In this document: piece after piece, positions 55,764 through 64,000 of the stretch
How the letters are laid out: each line of letters begins with the position of its first letter
Numbering within the stretch: position 1 is the first letter of the stretch
Source of the DNA: Bacteroides propionicifaciens DSM 19291 = JCM 14649
Lineage (GTDB): Bacteria > Bacteroidota > Bacteroidia > Bacteroidales > Bacteroidaceae
Direction of reading: 5' to 3'
Assembly: GCF_000375405.1 (NCBI RefSeq)
Contig: NZ_AQWS01000011.1
Coordinates: forward strand, 1 to 64,000
DNA: 64,000 nt
Notes under the pieces: model-generated
Database searches by the model: none
What the model was told of the DNA's origin: nothing
The model's input: the letters and a program-made list of their open reading frames with translations, nothing else
Made by a program: the position numbers and the translations under genes

Positions 55764-55927
55764 CAAGCTAGTCACACAAGACCACTTTTGAAGCAAGTTA
55801 TAGTTTCAAAGCCTAAAAGAAGATTTAATTTGCAATTATGCTTGATATTCTTTAGTTATTTAATACATTTAAAACCTATGTAGACAGCAAGATACCCAAT
55901 AAATTAACCTATTTAAAAAGACCTCTT

Positions 55928-57787
55928 ATGGATACTGCGAATAATATTCTAAATATTGATAACCTTGTGATCTGTTTTGCAGGCGATTCGGGCGATGGCA
56001 TGCAGCTTGCAGGTAATTTATTTTCTAATGCTTCGGCCATCATGGGAAATGATATCGCTACATTCCCCGACTACCCTTCTGAGATACGTGCTCCTCAAGG
56101 GACATTGGGCGGAGTTTCGGGGTTTCAAGTCCATTTAGGATCAAGTAAAGTATATACCTCTGGAGATAGTTGTGATGTACTAGTAGCAATGAATCCTGCC
56201 GCACTAAAAGTTAATACCGGGAGAATAAACTCACGAACAGTTATTATAATTGATAACGATTCGTTTACGGCAAGAGATCTGGCCAAAGCTCAATTTAAAA
56301 CAGAAAATGCCTTTGAGGAGTTAAATCTTAAAAATCAGGTCGTTGAGATTCCAATTACCTCTATGTGCGTTGAATCTCTCAAAGCCTTAGATCTTGACCA
56401 AAAATCGGCATTAAGATCCAAAAACATGATGGCTTTGGGCCTCGTGTGTTGGCTATTTAATAAACCTCTAGAGATAATAGAACAACTCATATCAAGAAAA
56501 TTCAAGAATAAGAGCGAACTCATTATCGAGTCAAATATCAAAGTACTTCGAGACGGCTACAATTTTGGCTACAATACGCATGCATCCATTACAAGATATA
56601 GCATTGAACCCCTGACCACCCTCGAAAAAGGGGTTTACATGGACATAAACGGAAACAAAGCAACCTCTTACGGATTAGTTGCCGCTGCACAAAAAGCAAA
56701 CCTAACCCTCTATTTGGGTACTTATCCCATAACACCAGCAACAGACATATTACATAACCTAGCTAAACTCAAAAACCTAGGAGTAATTACCGTGCAGTGC
56801 GAAGATGAAATTGCTGGGTGCGCAAGTGCACTTGGAGCTTCTTTTGCTGGATGTTTGGCCGTAACAACCACTTCAGGACCTGGATTATGCCTAAAGAGTG
56901 AGGCTATAAACTTAGCTATAATGACCGAGTTACCTTTAGTTGTTATTGATGTGCAACGTGGTGGACCCTCTACAGGACTACCCACAAAATCGGAACAAAC
57001 CGATTTGCTTCAAGCACTCTATGGTAGAAATGGTGAAAGCCCTATAGTTGTAATAGCAGCCAGCTCATCGGCCAACTGCTTTGATGCAGCCTATTGGGCC
57101 AGTAAAATAGCTCTAGAACATATGACACCTGTTATCCTGCTGACCGATGCTTTTGTGGCCAACGGGGCTTCAGTTTGGAAACTTCCAAACTTAGAAGATT
57201 ACCCCAATATCAATCCACCCAAAGTAAAGGGGGAACGTCCAGAAAACTGGTCACCCTACTTAAGAGATTCTCAGAGCCTGGTTCGCCCTTGGGCAATTCC
57301 AGGCAACGAAGGCTATATGCACCGAGTGGGTGGGCTAGAAAAAGATTATGTTACGGGAGATATCAGTTCAAACCCAAAAAACCACGAGCGAATGGTGGCC
57401 ACACGCAAAGCAAAAATTGAACATATAGCCTCGTGTATTCCTAAATTGGAAGTTGAAGGAGATCAAAAAGCAAAAACACTTTTAGTGGGTTGGGGTAGCA
57501 CCTACGGCCATTTGCTCGAAGCTATGAATTTGCTTGCCCAAGAAGACTGCCCATTAGCTCTAGCACATTTCGAGTTTATCAATCCCTTCCCTATCAATAC
57601 AGAAGCAGTTTTGAGAGGCTACGACAAAATAATTATCGTAGAACAAAACTCTGGACAATTGGCTCTTGTGCTTAACGGTACATATAAGGGACTAAACACT
57701 TTTGCTTATAACCGAGTGGACGGACAACCTTTAAATACGCAAGAGTTAGTCTCAAACATTAAATCAATTATGGAGGACAAAAGATGA
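55928..57787 (+). CDS. korA: 2-oxoacid:ferredoxin oxidoreductase, fused gamma/alpha subunit
   Basis: Part of a ferredoxin-dependent 2-oxoacid (probably 2-oxoglutarate) oxidoreductase, 619 residues. The N-terminal gamma domain (about 12-190) starts CFAGDSGDGMQLAGNLF with the PDYPSEIRAPQGT signature. The alpha domain follows (YLGTYPITPATDIL, VQCEDEIAGCASALGASFAG, TTTSGPGLCLKSEAINLA, QRGGPSTGLPTKSEQTDLLQALYGRNGE). The C-terminal domain II includes LLVGWGSTYG. It overlaps korB by 4 nt. No ferredoxin domain is present, so a separate ferredoxin serves as acceptor. Confidence 0.93.
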   Translation: MDTANNILNIDNLVICFAGDSGDGMQLAGNLFSNASAIMGNDIATFPDYPSEIRAPQGTLGGVSGFQVHLGSSKVYTSGDSCDVLVAMNPAALKVNTGRINSRTVIIIDNDSFTARDLAKAQFKTENAFEELNLKNQVVEIPITSMCVESLKALDLDQKSALRSKNMMALGLVCWLFNKPLEIIEQLISRKFKNKSELIIESNIKVLRDGYNFGYNTHASITRYSIEPLTTLEKGVYMDINGNKATSYGLVAAAQKANLTLYLGTYPITPATDILHNLAKLKNLGVITVQCEDEIAGCASALGASFAGCLAVTTTSGPGLCLKSEAINLAIMTELPLVVIDVQRGGPSTGLPTKSEQTDLLQALYGRNGESPIVVIAASSSANCFDAAYWASKIALEHMTPVILLTDAFVANGASVWKLPNLEDYPNINPPKVKGERPENWSPYLRDSQSLVRPWAIPGNEGYMHRVGGLEKDYVTGDISSNPKNHERMVATRKAKIEHIASCIPKLEVEGDQKAKTLLVGWGSTYGHLLEAMNLLAQEDCPLALAHFEFINPFPINTEAVLRGYDKIIIVEQNSGQLALVLNGTYKGLNTFAYNRVDGQPLNTQELVSNIKSIMEDKR

Positions 57788-58794
57788 ATAAGCTAAACTA
57801 TACCCCCAAAGATTTCAAAAGCAATCAGGCACTTCGCTGGTGTCCTGGCTGTGGTGACTATGCATTAATCAACTCGCTACAAAAAGCCATGGCAGAGCTT
57901 GCTGTGCCACCACATCAGACCGTAGTAGTTTCAGGCATTGGTTGTTCATCGCGCCTACCCTATTATATTGAAACTTATGGTATGCACACCATTCACGGTA
58001 GAGCTGCAGCCATAGCTACGGGTGTAAAAGTTGGTAACCCCAAACTATCGGTCTGGCAAATATCAGGCGATGGCGACGCACTAGCAATTGGTGGTAATCA
58101 CTTCATACATGCTATTAGGCGAAACGTTGACTTAAATATGATCTTACTAAACAACAGGGTTTACGGGCTTACTAAGGGACAATATTCACCTACCTCACCT
58201 CGGGGATATATATCGGTTTCATCGCCCTTTGGAACTGTAGAAGACCCATTTAGGCCAGCAGAGCTTGTCTTTGGAGCTAGAGGAAACTTCTTTGCTCGCT
58301 GCGTTGATGTTGATAGTGCTCCCTCAGTTGAGGTGTTATGTGCTGCAGCACAACACAAAGGAGCAGCTGTTGTTGAGGTACTCCAAAACTGTGTGATATT
58401 CAACGACGGCTCACAAAAACTAGTATCAACCAAAGAAGGAAGAGCCAACCATGCACTCTACCTCAAGCAAGGTGAACCCATGCGCTTTGGCCCTAACCTA
58501 GAATTTGGAATTATTCAGGATGGATTTAACATCAAACCTGCAAAAATTGGAGAAAACAATATAACCCCTGACGATGTACTAATCCACGATGCCTACAACC
58601 CAGACAATACACTTCAGCTCAAATTGGCGATGCTAGATGGAACCAACGGGCCAATAGCCCTAGGGGTAATACGAGCAGTCGAAGCTCCAACTTATGATGC
58701 AGCGATTCATCAACAAATTGCTGATCAAAAAACAGGAAAACCCAAGAGCCTTAATGATATAATGTTGGAAAATGAAGTTTGGGAAGTCAAGTGA
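57784..58794 (+). CDS. korB: 2-oxoacid:ferredoxin oxidoreductase, beta subunit
   Basis: Thiamine-diphosphate-binding subunit of 336 residues that completes the enzyme begun by korA. Iron-sulfur ligands include the WCPGCGDY motif and Cys in SGIGCSSR. The ThDP/Mg signature SGDGDALAIGGNH is followed by LNNRVYGLTKGQYSPTSPRG. The small beta size and fused gamma/alpha partner fit the KorAB-type 2-oxoglutarate enzyme of Bacteroidales. Confidence 0.93.
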   Translation: MNKLNYTPKDFKSNQALRWCPGCGDYALINSLQKAMAELAVPPHQTVVVSGIGCSSRLPYYIETYGMHTIHGRAAAIATGVKVGNPKLSVWQISGDGDALAIGGNHFIHAIRRNVDLNMILLNNRVYGLTKGQYSPTSPRGYISVSSPFGTVEDPFRPAELVFGARGNFFARCVDVDSAPSVEVLCAAAQHKGAAVVEVLQNCVIFNDGSQKLVSTKEGRANHALYLKQGEPMRFGPNLEFGIIQDGFNIKPAKIGENNITPDDVLIHDAYNPDNTLQLKLAMLDGTNGPIALGVIRAVEAPTYDAAIHQQIADQKTGKPKSLNDIMLENEVWEVK

Positions 58795-58810
58795 TGGAGT
58801 CTAAAACAAG

Positions 58811-59503
58811 CTAGCTTTTAGATATAGCAAAAGTTAATGCCGAAACCCTCAAGTGTTCTACACCCAATAGAGCCTCTCGACAGGCAATTAAGGTTGCCCC
58901 AGTAGTCAATACATCGTCAAGAAGTAGAACATGCTTACCTGCTAACTCGTAAAGAGGGTTACAAGTAAATAGATGGGGTGTGCTTGAGCGACGTTCAAGT
59001 ACACCCCTAGTAGTTTGAGAAGGTGTTGCCTGAGTTTTAATTAAAGCATCTCCCAAAATAGGTATTGGATAAACCATCTGAATGCCTTTAGCCAACCATT
59101 CAGCCTGATTATAACCTCTTATTTTTAGCTTAGAAGAGTGTAAGGGAACGGGAATAATATAATCTATCCGCTCAAAAAACACTTTTGGGAGTTGTTTGGC
59201 CATCAACCTACCGAGTTTTAAGCCCATTTTCTTATCACCTCTATACTTAAGCGACAATAACAGGTGAGTGTATGGCGATCCTTTAGAGTAATTCATAAAA
59301 GATAATACCTTTTCAAACTCCACAATCCCCCAAAAGAGTCGATCGGCATCATTATCGTTAGCATATTCGAGCCGTGCTAGCGGCATATCCTTAATACATT
59401 TAAGGCAAATATCTACTTCATTGTCAAATAAAGCAGCATTACAAACCTTGCAAATTGGAGGATATAAAACATCTAATAAGCTATTTATAATTCTTATTTT
59501 CAC
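58811..59503 (-). CDS. ComF-family phosphoribosyltransferase-like protein
   Basis: Protein of 230 residues. An N-terminal zinc-binding knuckle uses Cys18, Cys21, Cys33 and Cys36 (ICKVC, ICLKC). The C-terminal PRTase fold has IIPVPLHSSKLKIRGYNQAEWLAKG and the PRPP loop LLDDVLTTGATL. ComF proteins aid DNA uptake in competent bacteria, but ComF homologues are widespread and this gene alone does not show competence. It converges with korB. Confidence 0.9.
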   Translation of the reverse strand: MKIRIINSLLDVLYPPICKVCNAALFDNEVDICLKCIKDMPLARLEYANDNDADRLFWGIVEFEKVLSFMNYSKGSPYTHLLLSLKYRGDKKMGLKLGRLMAKQLPKVFFERIDYIIPVPLHSSKLKIRGYNQAEWLAKGIQMVYPIPILGDALIKTQATPSQTTRGVLERRSSTPHLFTCNPLYELAGKHVLLLDDVLTTGATLIACREALLGVEHLRVSALTFAISKS

Positions 59504-59626
59504 AGCATTAAAAGTTATTATTATTTTAAAAGTATAGATTTTGAAACTATTGATAGCTACATTAGACCTTTATTCTGTAAAAAAGATTTGTTTGACGAGA
59601 TCATTCTCGCATTCTTTTATTTTTAG

Positions 59627-59634
59627 TATTTTTG
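59627..59634 (+). promoter_or_regulatory. Putative -7 promoter element of the Nudix gene
   Basis: TATTTTTG is an exact TAnnTTTG match ending 19 nt before the preferred ATG at 59654. Confidence 0.45.
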
Positions 59635-59653
59635 CTAAACAAATATGCATATT

Positions 59654-60205
59654 ATGGAACACCCGTTAAAACAGTTTGTTAACTGTCCCAAATGCGGATC
59701 TTCACACTTTAACATCCACAACATCAAGTCGAAACAATGCGAAGATTGCCACTTCACTTATTACTTTAACCCCTCTGCAGCGACTGTTGCAGTAATTTTA
59801 AACGATAAAAAAGAGATCTTAGTATGCAGAAGAGCAAAGAACCCTGCAAAAGGTAAACTCGATCTACCTGGAGGATTTGTTGATATGCACGAAACTGGAG
59901 AGCAGGCAGTTGCACGCGAAGTAAAAGAAGAAACAGGATTGACCGTTAATCAAGTAAACTATCTATTTTCACTGCCCAATTTATATTTATACAGCGGGTT
60001 TGAGGTACAGACACTTGATCTTTTCTATAAATGCGAGGTAAACCAAATATCCTCTCTAGAGGCCAATGACGATGTTGCTGAAACTTTTTTTCTGCCTATG
60101 AGTAGTTTAAATGTTGACGATTTTGGTTTACAATCCATCAAAGAGGGTGTAAAGCGTATATTAAGCAATAAAATGCTACTAGATATAAACAACACAAATA
60201 AATAG
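59654..60205 (+). CDS. Nudix hydrolase with N-terminal zinc ribbon
   Basis: Protein of 183 residues from the preferred ATG at 59654; an upstream in-frame ATG at 59645 would add three residues but falls almost at the predicted transcription start. The zinc ribbon CPKC...CEDC (about residues 11-34) is followed by the Nudix box GGFVDMHETGEQAVAREVKEETG, with the REVKEE core coordinating metal. It hydrolyses a nucleoside diphosphate derivative; NADH pyrophosphatase-like activity is one option given the zinc ribbon. The substrate is unresolved. Confidence 0.9.
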   Translation: MEHPLKQFVNCPKCGSSHFNIHNIKSKQCEDCHFTYYFNPSAATVAVILNDKKEILVCRRAKNPAKGKLDLPGGFVDMHETGEQAVAREVKEETGLTVNQVNYLFSLPNLYLYSGFEVQTLDLFYKCEVNQISSLEANDDVAETFFLPMSSLNVDDFGLQSIKEGVKRILSNKMLLDINNTNK

Positions 60206-60237
60206 GTGTTAGTAATAGTTACAATGCAATTGTATTC

Positions 60238-60245
60238 TATATTTG
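60238..60245 (+). promoter_or_regulatory. Putative -7 promoter element of the large TPR gene
   Basis: TATATTTG is an exact TAnnTTTG match 33 nt upstream of the ATG at 60278. Confidence 0.45.
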
Positions 60246-60277
60246 CAAAAGTTCAATGATAATTTGAAAAAATACAT

Positions 60278-63200
60278 ATGAAGAAGAAATTAATTCGAGG
60301 ATTATGTGTACTGATGGCTAGTGCTCCCTTAGTACTCAATGCTCAAACGAGTACCGCTATAAATTCGCCTCAAAGGCTTTTCACCGAAGGCAAAGCACTA
60401 TTTCAAGACCAAAGTTTTGCTGCTGCTATCCCCTCACTTCGAGCATTTATCGGAACTAAACCTGAGGCTTCTTTGGTTGAACAAGCCGAATATATGTTGG
60501 TTGTAGCTGCATATAATCTTAAAGATATCAATAGAGTTGAGCTTCTTGAAGAATATATGGAGACTTACCCTGACTCCCCCAACACGAATTATATTAACGG
60601 TTTACTAGGCTCTGCATACTATTTTGATGAAGAGTTTGAGTATGCCTTAGCCTACTTCAATTCAGTAAATTTAGATTATTTACCAACTGCCGATCGCAAC
60701 GATATTATCTACAGAATGGCTACTTCTTTTCTTAAAGTTGGCAAACTAGACGAGTCAATCGCTTGGTTTGAGACCTTAAGACAAACTAGCACAAGCTATA
60801 ATAAAGATAGTCAATACTATATTGGCTACATCCGTTATACTCAAGGAAAGTATGATGCAGCACTGAAGAACCTCCTACCACTCCAAACAGATCAAAAGTA
60901 TGGAGAGTTGGTTCCCTACTACATCGCTTCAAGCTACTTCATCATGGGCCACTACGATAAAGCTCAAAATGTAGCCGAAGGATATCTTACACAGTATCCA
61001 AGAAACAAATACAGCGCAGAAATGTACCGTATTTTAGCTGAGTCAAATTATCAATTTGCACAGTACAACCGTGCGATACAGGCTTTCGAAAAATATCTTG
61101 CCTCAGGCAGTAAGCTCGGTAGAGGTTCGGCTTATATGTTGGGGATGTCTTACTACAATACAGGAGTATATAGTAAAGCTGTAACCTATTTAGGTCAAGC
61201 TATTTCGGACAAAGACGACACATTGACTCAAAATGCCTATTTAAACTTAGGGCTTAGCTACTTACAATTGGCCGATAAAACTAATGCGCGTATGGCTTTT
61301 GAACAAGCCTCACGTAGCAATGCAGACCTAGCAGTTAAAGAACAAGCTCTATATAATTATGCTCTTTCAATTCACGAAACCTCTTTCTCTGCGTTTGGTG
61401 AATCAGTAAACGTATTTGAACGATTCTTAAATGAATTCCCTTCCTCTAAATATGCCGATAAGGTTAGTGACTACTTAGTTGACCTGTATATGACTACTCG
61501 TAGTTACGAGTCTGCACTAAACAGTATCGCTAGAATTGATCGCCCAAGCCCTCGTATTCTTGAAGCAAAACAAAAATTACTCTTCCAAATGGGAGTGCAA
61601 AACTTTGCAAACTCAGACTTCAACCAAGCTATCGATTACTTCTCAAGCTCTTTGGCTCTTGGACAGTACAATGCTCAAACCAGAGCTGATGCAGCCTATT
61701 GGCGTGGAGAGTCGTATTACAGATTGGGTGACTTTAACCAAGCAGCTCGTAATTTTAAAGATTACTTAAGCTTAACACCCATCCGAGAAGGCGAAACTTA
61801 TGCTCTAGCACATTATAACTTAGGTTACATTGCATTCAATAAGAAGAGTTTTGATGAAGCAGAAAATTGGTTCTCTAAATACACTCAACTTGAAACTGGA
61901 GATAATAGAATAGCACTTGCCGATGCTTTTAATAGAAGAGGCGATGCATATCTACAAAATAGAGCCTTTATTCAAGCCAAAGGAAATTACACAAGAGCAT
62001 TAAACACTTCGGCTCAAGTTGGAGATTATTCTATCTACCAATTGGCCCTTGTAGCAGGTCTACAGAGGAACTACGCTGAAAAAGTAGCGCTACTTTCTCG
62101 TTTATCTAGCGAACACGGAGATTCTCCCTATGTTGCTCAAGGTCTATACGAAAAAGGACGTGGCTATATACAGCAACAACAAAACAACGAAGCCATCCGT
62201 ACATTCCAAGATTTGATTGCCAAATTCCCCGAAAACGCTGTGACTCGTAAGGCAGCAACTGAAATCGGACTACTCTACTACCAAGACGGTAACTACGACC
62301 AAGCCATCAAAACTTACAAGTGGGTGGTTGATAAATATCCAGGAAGTGATGAAGCGCGTTTAGCTATGCGCGACCTTAAATCTCTCTACGTTGACCAAAA
62401 CCGTGTAGACGAATACGCTGCATTGGCTGAGTCAATCACAGGAGGTATAAAGATGGAGGTTACCGAGCAAGACTCATTAACTTATATTGCAGCCGAAAAA
62501 GTATATTTAAGAGGACGTGATCAAGAGGCTAGCCAAAGCTTTGAGCGCTATTTAGAACGTTACCCTGCTGGTGCATTCAGTCTAAACTCACATTACTACT
62601 TAAGCGTTATCGCTAAAAAACAGGGCGATATTGAAGGTATGGTAAATCACAGTACGAAACTGTTGAGCTATCCTGATAATCCTTACTACGAAGAGGCCCT
62701 AATCATGCGTTCTGAACTTGCTTACGAAAACAAGCAGTATGCAGAAGCCTTAGATTTCTACAAGAGACTTAAAGATAAAGCTTCAACTCCTGAGCGTATA
62801 TCAATGGCACAAGTAGGTCGAATGAGATCGGCTAAAAACCTAAACAATAATAACGAAATTATCTTAGCATCATCAGACCTTTTACTTATGAGTAAGTTGA
62901 CTCCTGAGTTACAAAATGAAGCCCTTTATAACAGAGCTAAAGCCTACATTGCAGACAACAACAAAGATGCTGCTATGAAAGACTTGGTTGTTTTAGCTGG
63001 CGACACAAGAACTGCTTACGGAGCTGAAGCAAAATACTTAATTGCAGAGAACCTTTACAATAATAAGAAGTATCCTGCTGCAGAGAAAGAGGTACTTCAG
63101 TTTATCGAACAAAGTACTCCTCACGCCTACTGGTTGGCTCGAAGCTTTGTGCTTCTATCAGATGTCTATGCAGCAACAGGTAAAAACCTTGAAGCTAAGC

Positions 63201-63298
63201 AATACCTATTGAGCTTACAGCAAAATTACAAGGGTGACGACGACATCCAACTAATGATTGATACACGATTGGAAAATCTTAAAAGCATTAATGAGTAA
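60278..63298 (+). CDS. Large periplasmic tetratricopeptide-repeat protein
   Basis: Exported protein of 1006 residues with a signal peptide ending near VLNAQ. Almost the whole mature sequence is TPR repeats of the YbgF/BamD-like type, for example AYWRGESYYRLGDFNQAARNF, ALAHYNLGYIAFNKKSFDEAENWF, AATEIGLLYYQDGNYDQAIKTY and ALIMRSELAYENKQYAEALDFY, probably more than 15 copies. The stop overlaps the start of the next gene (TAATG), so the two are translationally coupled. A scaffold role at the envelope with the downstream barrel-like protein is plausible. Confidence 0.88.
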   Translation: MKKKLIRGLCVLMASAPLVLNAQTSTAINSPQRLFTEGKALFQDQSFAAAIPSLRAFIGTKPEASLVEQAEYMLVVAAYNLKDINRVELLEEYMETYPDSPNTNYINGLLGSAYYFDEEFEYALAYFNSVNLDYLPTADRNDIIYRMATSFLKVGKLDESIAWFETLRQTSTSYNKDSQYYIGYIRYTQGKYDAALKNLLPLQTDQKYGELVPYYIASSYFIMGHYDKAQNVAEGYLTQYPRNKYSAEMYRILAESNYQFAQYNRAIQAFEKYLASGSKLGRGSAYMLGMSYYNTGVYSKAVTYLGQAISDKDDTLTQNAYLNLGLSYLQLADKTNARMAFEQASRSNADLAVKEQALYNYALSIHETSFSAFGESVNVFERFLNEFPSSKYADKVSDYLVDLYMTTRSYESALNSIARIDRPSPRILEAKQKLLFQMGVQNFANSDFNQAIDYFSSSLALGQYNAQTRADAAYWRGESYYRLGDFNQAARNFKDYLSLTPIREGETYALAHYNLGYIAFNKKSFDEAENWFSKYTQLETGDNRIALADAFNRRGDAYLQNRAFIQAKGNYTRALNTSAQVGDYSIYQLALVAGLQRNYAEKVALLSRLSSEHGDSPYVAQGLYEKGRGYIQQQQNNEAIRTFQDLIAKFPENAVTRKAATEIGLLYYQDGNYDQAIKTYKWVVDKYPGSDEARLAMRDLKSLYVDQNRVDEYAALAESITGGIKMEVTEQDSLTYIAAEKVYLRGRDQEASQSFERYLERYPAGAFSLNSHYYLSVIAKKQGDIEGMVNHSTKLLSYPDNPYYEEALIMRSELAYENKQYAEALDFYKRLKDKASTPERISMAQVGRMRSAKNLNNNNEIILASSDLLLMSKLTPELQNEALYNRAKAYIADNNKDAAMKDLVVLAGDTRTAYGAEAKYLIAENLYNNKKYPAAEKEVLQFIEQSTPHAYWLARSFVLLSDVYAATGKNLEAKQYLLSLQQNYKGDDDIQLMIDTRLENLKSINE

Positions 63299-64000
63299 TG
63301 AAAAAAATATATATACTTTGTGCAACATTGCTAGCTTCGGTTTTAACGACTAGCGCACAGACAAACCCAAACGATACAATACTCAACCGTACGGTGGTGG
63401 TGGAGAAAGAGTTTAATCCAATTATACAAGGAGCATCTAAGGTAAATGTGCTTCCTAAGGTTGAAGAACCTACCATCACAGCCAAGAACGTGGAGTATGC
63501 GCAAGAAGCAATTCCGGCTAATGCAGTACCTGTCGCCTTAGTGAAGCCACTACTTGCCAAAGAGTTTGAAGCAAACTCTCTACCGGGATACCTACGCCTA
63601 GGCTATGGTAACTATGGCAACTTAGATGCTAGAGCACATTATACTTTCAAGCTTTCAAGCAAAGACTTGTTGGGAATTGACTTTAGTGCTTTAGGCATGA
63701 ATGGCAAACTAGACAACCCTTTTAGCAATGATAAATGGAAATCAAGATACTACAAAGCTGGTGGTGCATTAGACTATAAACACCAATTCGAGCGTTTAGA
63801 TTTACGTCTATTTATGGGTATGGGTGTGCATAACTTCAACTATATTGATGTGAACAACACCAAGAACCAAGGCAAATTAGGTGACGACGACTTTAATTTC
63901 TACAGACCTAGACAGCGATTTACCAAAGCAAACTTTGGCCTTGCCCTAAAGTCGACCGATGAAACTGCTAGAATATTATACGACGTTACAGCGCAATTTA
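63298..64000 (+). CDS. Outer-membrane protein, incomplete at window end
   Basis: The frame opens at an ATG overlapping the TPR gene stop and is still open at position 64000, with about 234 residues visible. A signal peptide (MKKIYILCATLLASVLTTSAQ) is followed by a short periplasmic segment with NRTVVVEKEFNPIIQGASKV. Alternating strand-like sequence then begins (LPGYLRLGYGNYGNLDARAHYTF, KHQFERLDLRLFMGMGV), suggesting a beta-barrel. The pairing with an upstream TPR protein recurs in Bacteroidota. The full length and family cannot be judged from this fragment. Confidence 0.75.
   Translation, partial: MKKIYILCATLLASVLTTSAQTNPNDTILNRTVVVEKEFNPIIQGASKVNVLPKVEEPTITAKNVEYAQEAIPANAVPVALVKPLLAKEFEANSLPGYLRLGYGNYGNLDARAHYTFKLSSKDLLGIDFSALGMNGKLDNPFSNDKWKSRYYKAGGALDYKHQFERLDLRLFMGMGVHNFNYIDVNNTKNQGKLGDDDFNFYRPRQRFTKANFGLALKSTDETARILYDVTAQF

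Larger units (their letters stand above)
55593..55927. other. Intergenic region between GH92 and korA
   Basis: It contains the GH92 promoter element at its left end, the 22-nt repeat cluster C in the middle, and an AT-rich korA leader at the right with no clear TAnnTTTG. No gene is visible. Confidence 0.55.

Noticed and set aside
58811-59503. Evidence of natural competence together with the nuclease locus
   Set aside because: ComF homologues are common in non-competent bacteria and no other com or pil genes occur in the window.

Overview
The window looks like a chromosomal segment of a low-GC Bacteroidales bacterium. Three things point there: TAnnTTTG-type promoter elements in front of many genes with no Shine-Dalgarno sequences; Bacteroidales gene neighbourhoods (xerD/aroQ/pyk/methyltransferase/rbfA, parE/coaD/S41 protease, korAB); and lineage-typical families (Mfa-like fimbrillin lipoproteins, DUF5689, BACON, FISUMP, GH92, TonB-dependent receptors, DUF2795). 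No genus can be named from sequence alone. I saw no phage, IS element, CRISPR array or resistance gene.

Layout. 1-3044: tRNA-Asn, a PfkB kinase, an S41 protease and tRNA-Arg. 3420-5285: a lone fimbrillin-like lipoprotein with a C-terminal FISUMP domain. 5351-7045: an abundant-type TPR/OmpA-like lipoprotein. 7214-12318: divergent xerD and aroQ-pyk-methyltransferase-rbfA-FtsX-like permease. 12315-17386: a minus-strand run GNAT protein, parE, coaD, S41 protease. 17466-24699: a minus-strand run leuS, YitT, rdgB, VanX-like dipeptidase, PG_1098-like methyltransferase, cation antiporter. 25141-27765: mutS. 28123-29932: two truncated genes fused head to tail ('uxaA' and 'ndh). 29967-32873: lgt, ychF and a TIGR02757 gene.

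32939-45866 is the most interesting block: seven co-directional minus-strand genes. In transcription order they are a fimbrillin-like lipoprotein fused to a DNA/RNA non-specific nuclease, three more fimbrillin-like lipoproteins (two with BACON domains), a TonB-dependent receptor, a lipoprotein with two DUF5689 domains, and a secreted endonuclease/exonuclease/phosphatase-family enzyme. Four of the lipoproteins share a C-terminal module. I read this as a candidate surface system for degrading and importing extracellular nucleic acid, laid out like a polysaccharide utilisation locus but without SusD. The function is inferred; the architecture is visible.

46225-64000: nadB divergent from a PH-domain protein, lpdA and dacB; an outer-membrane barrel; a DUF2795 protein; a PduO-type adenosyltransferase; a GH92 mannosidase gene broken by one in-frame TAA; korAB; comF; a Nudix hydrolase; and a large TPR protein overlapping a barrel-like gene that runs off the window.

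Non-coding structure worth noting: a 22-nt-period repeat family in three intergenic regions, in both orientations; a perfect 15-bp inverted repeat carrying opposed xerD and aroQ promoter elements; and hairpins between several cistrons of the nuclease/receptor block.
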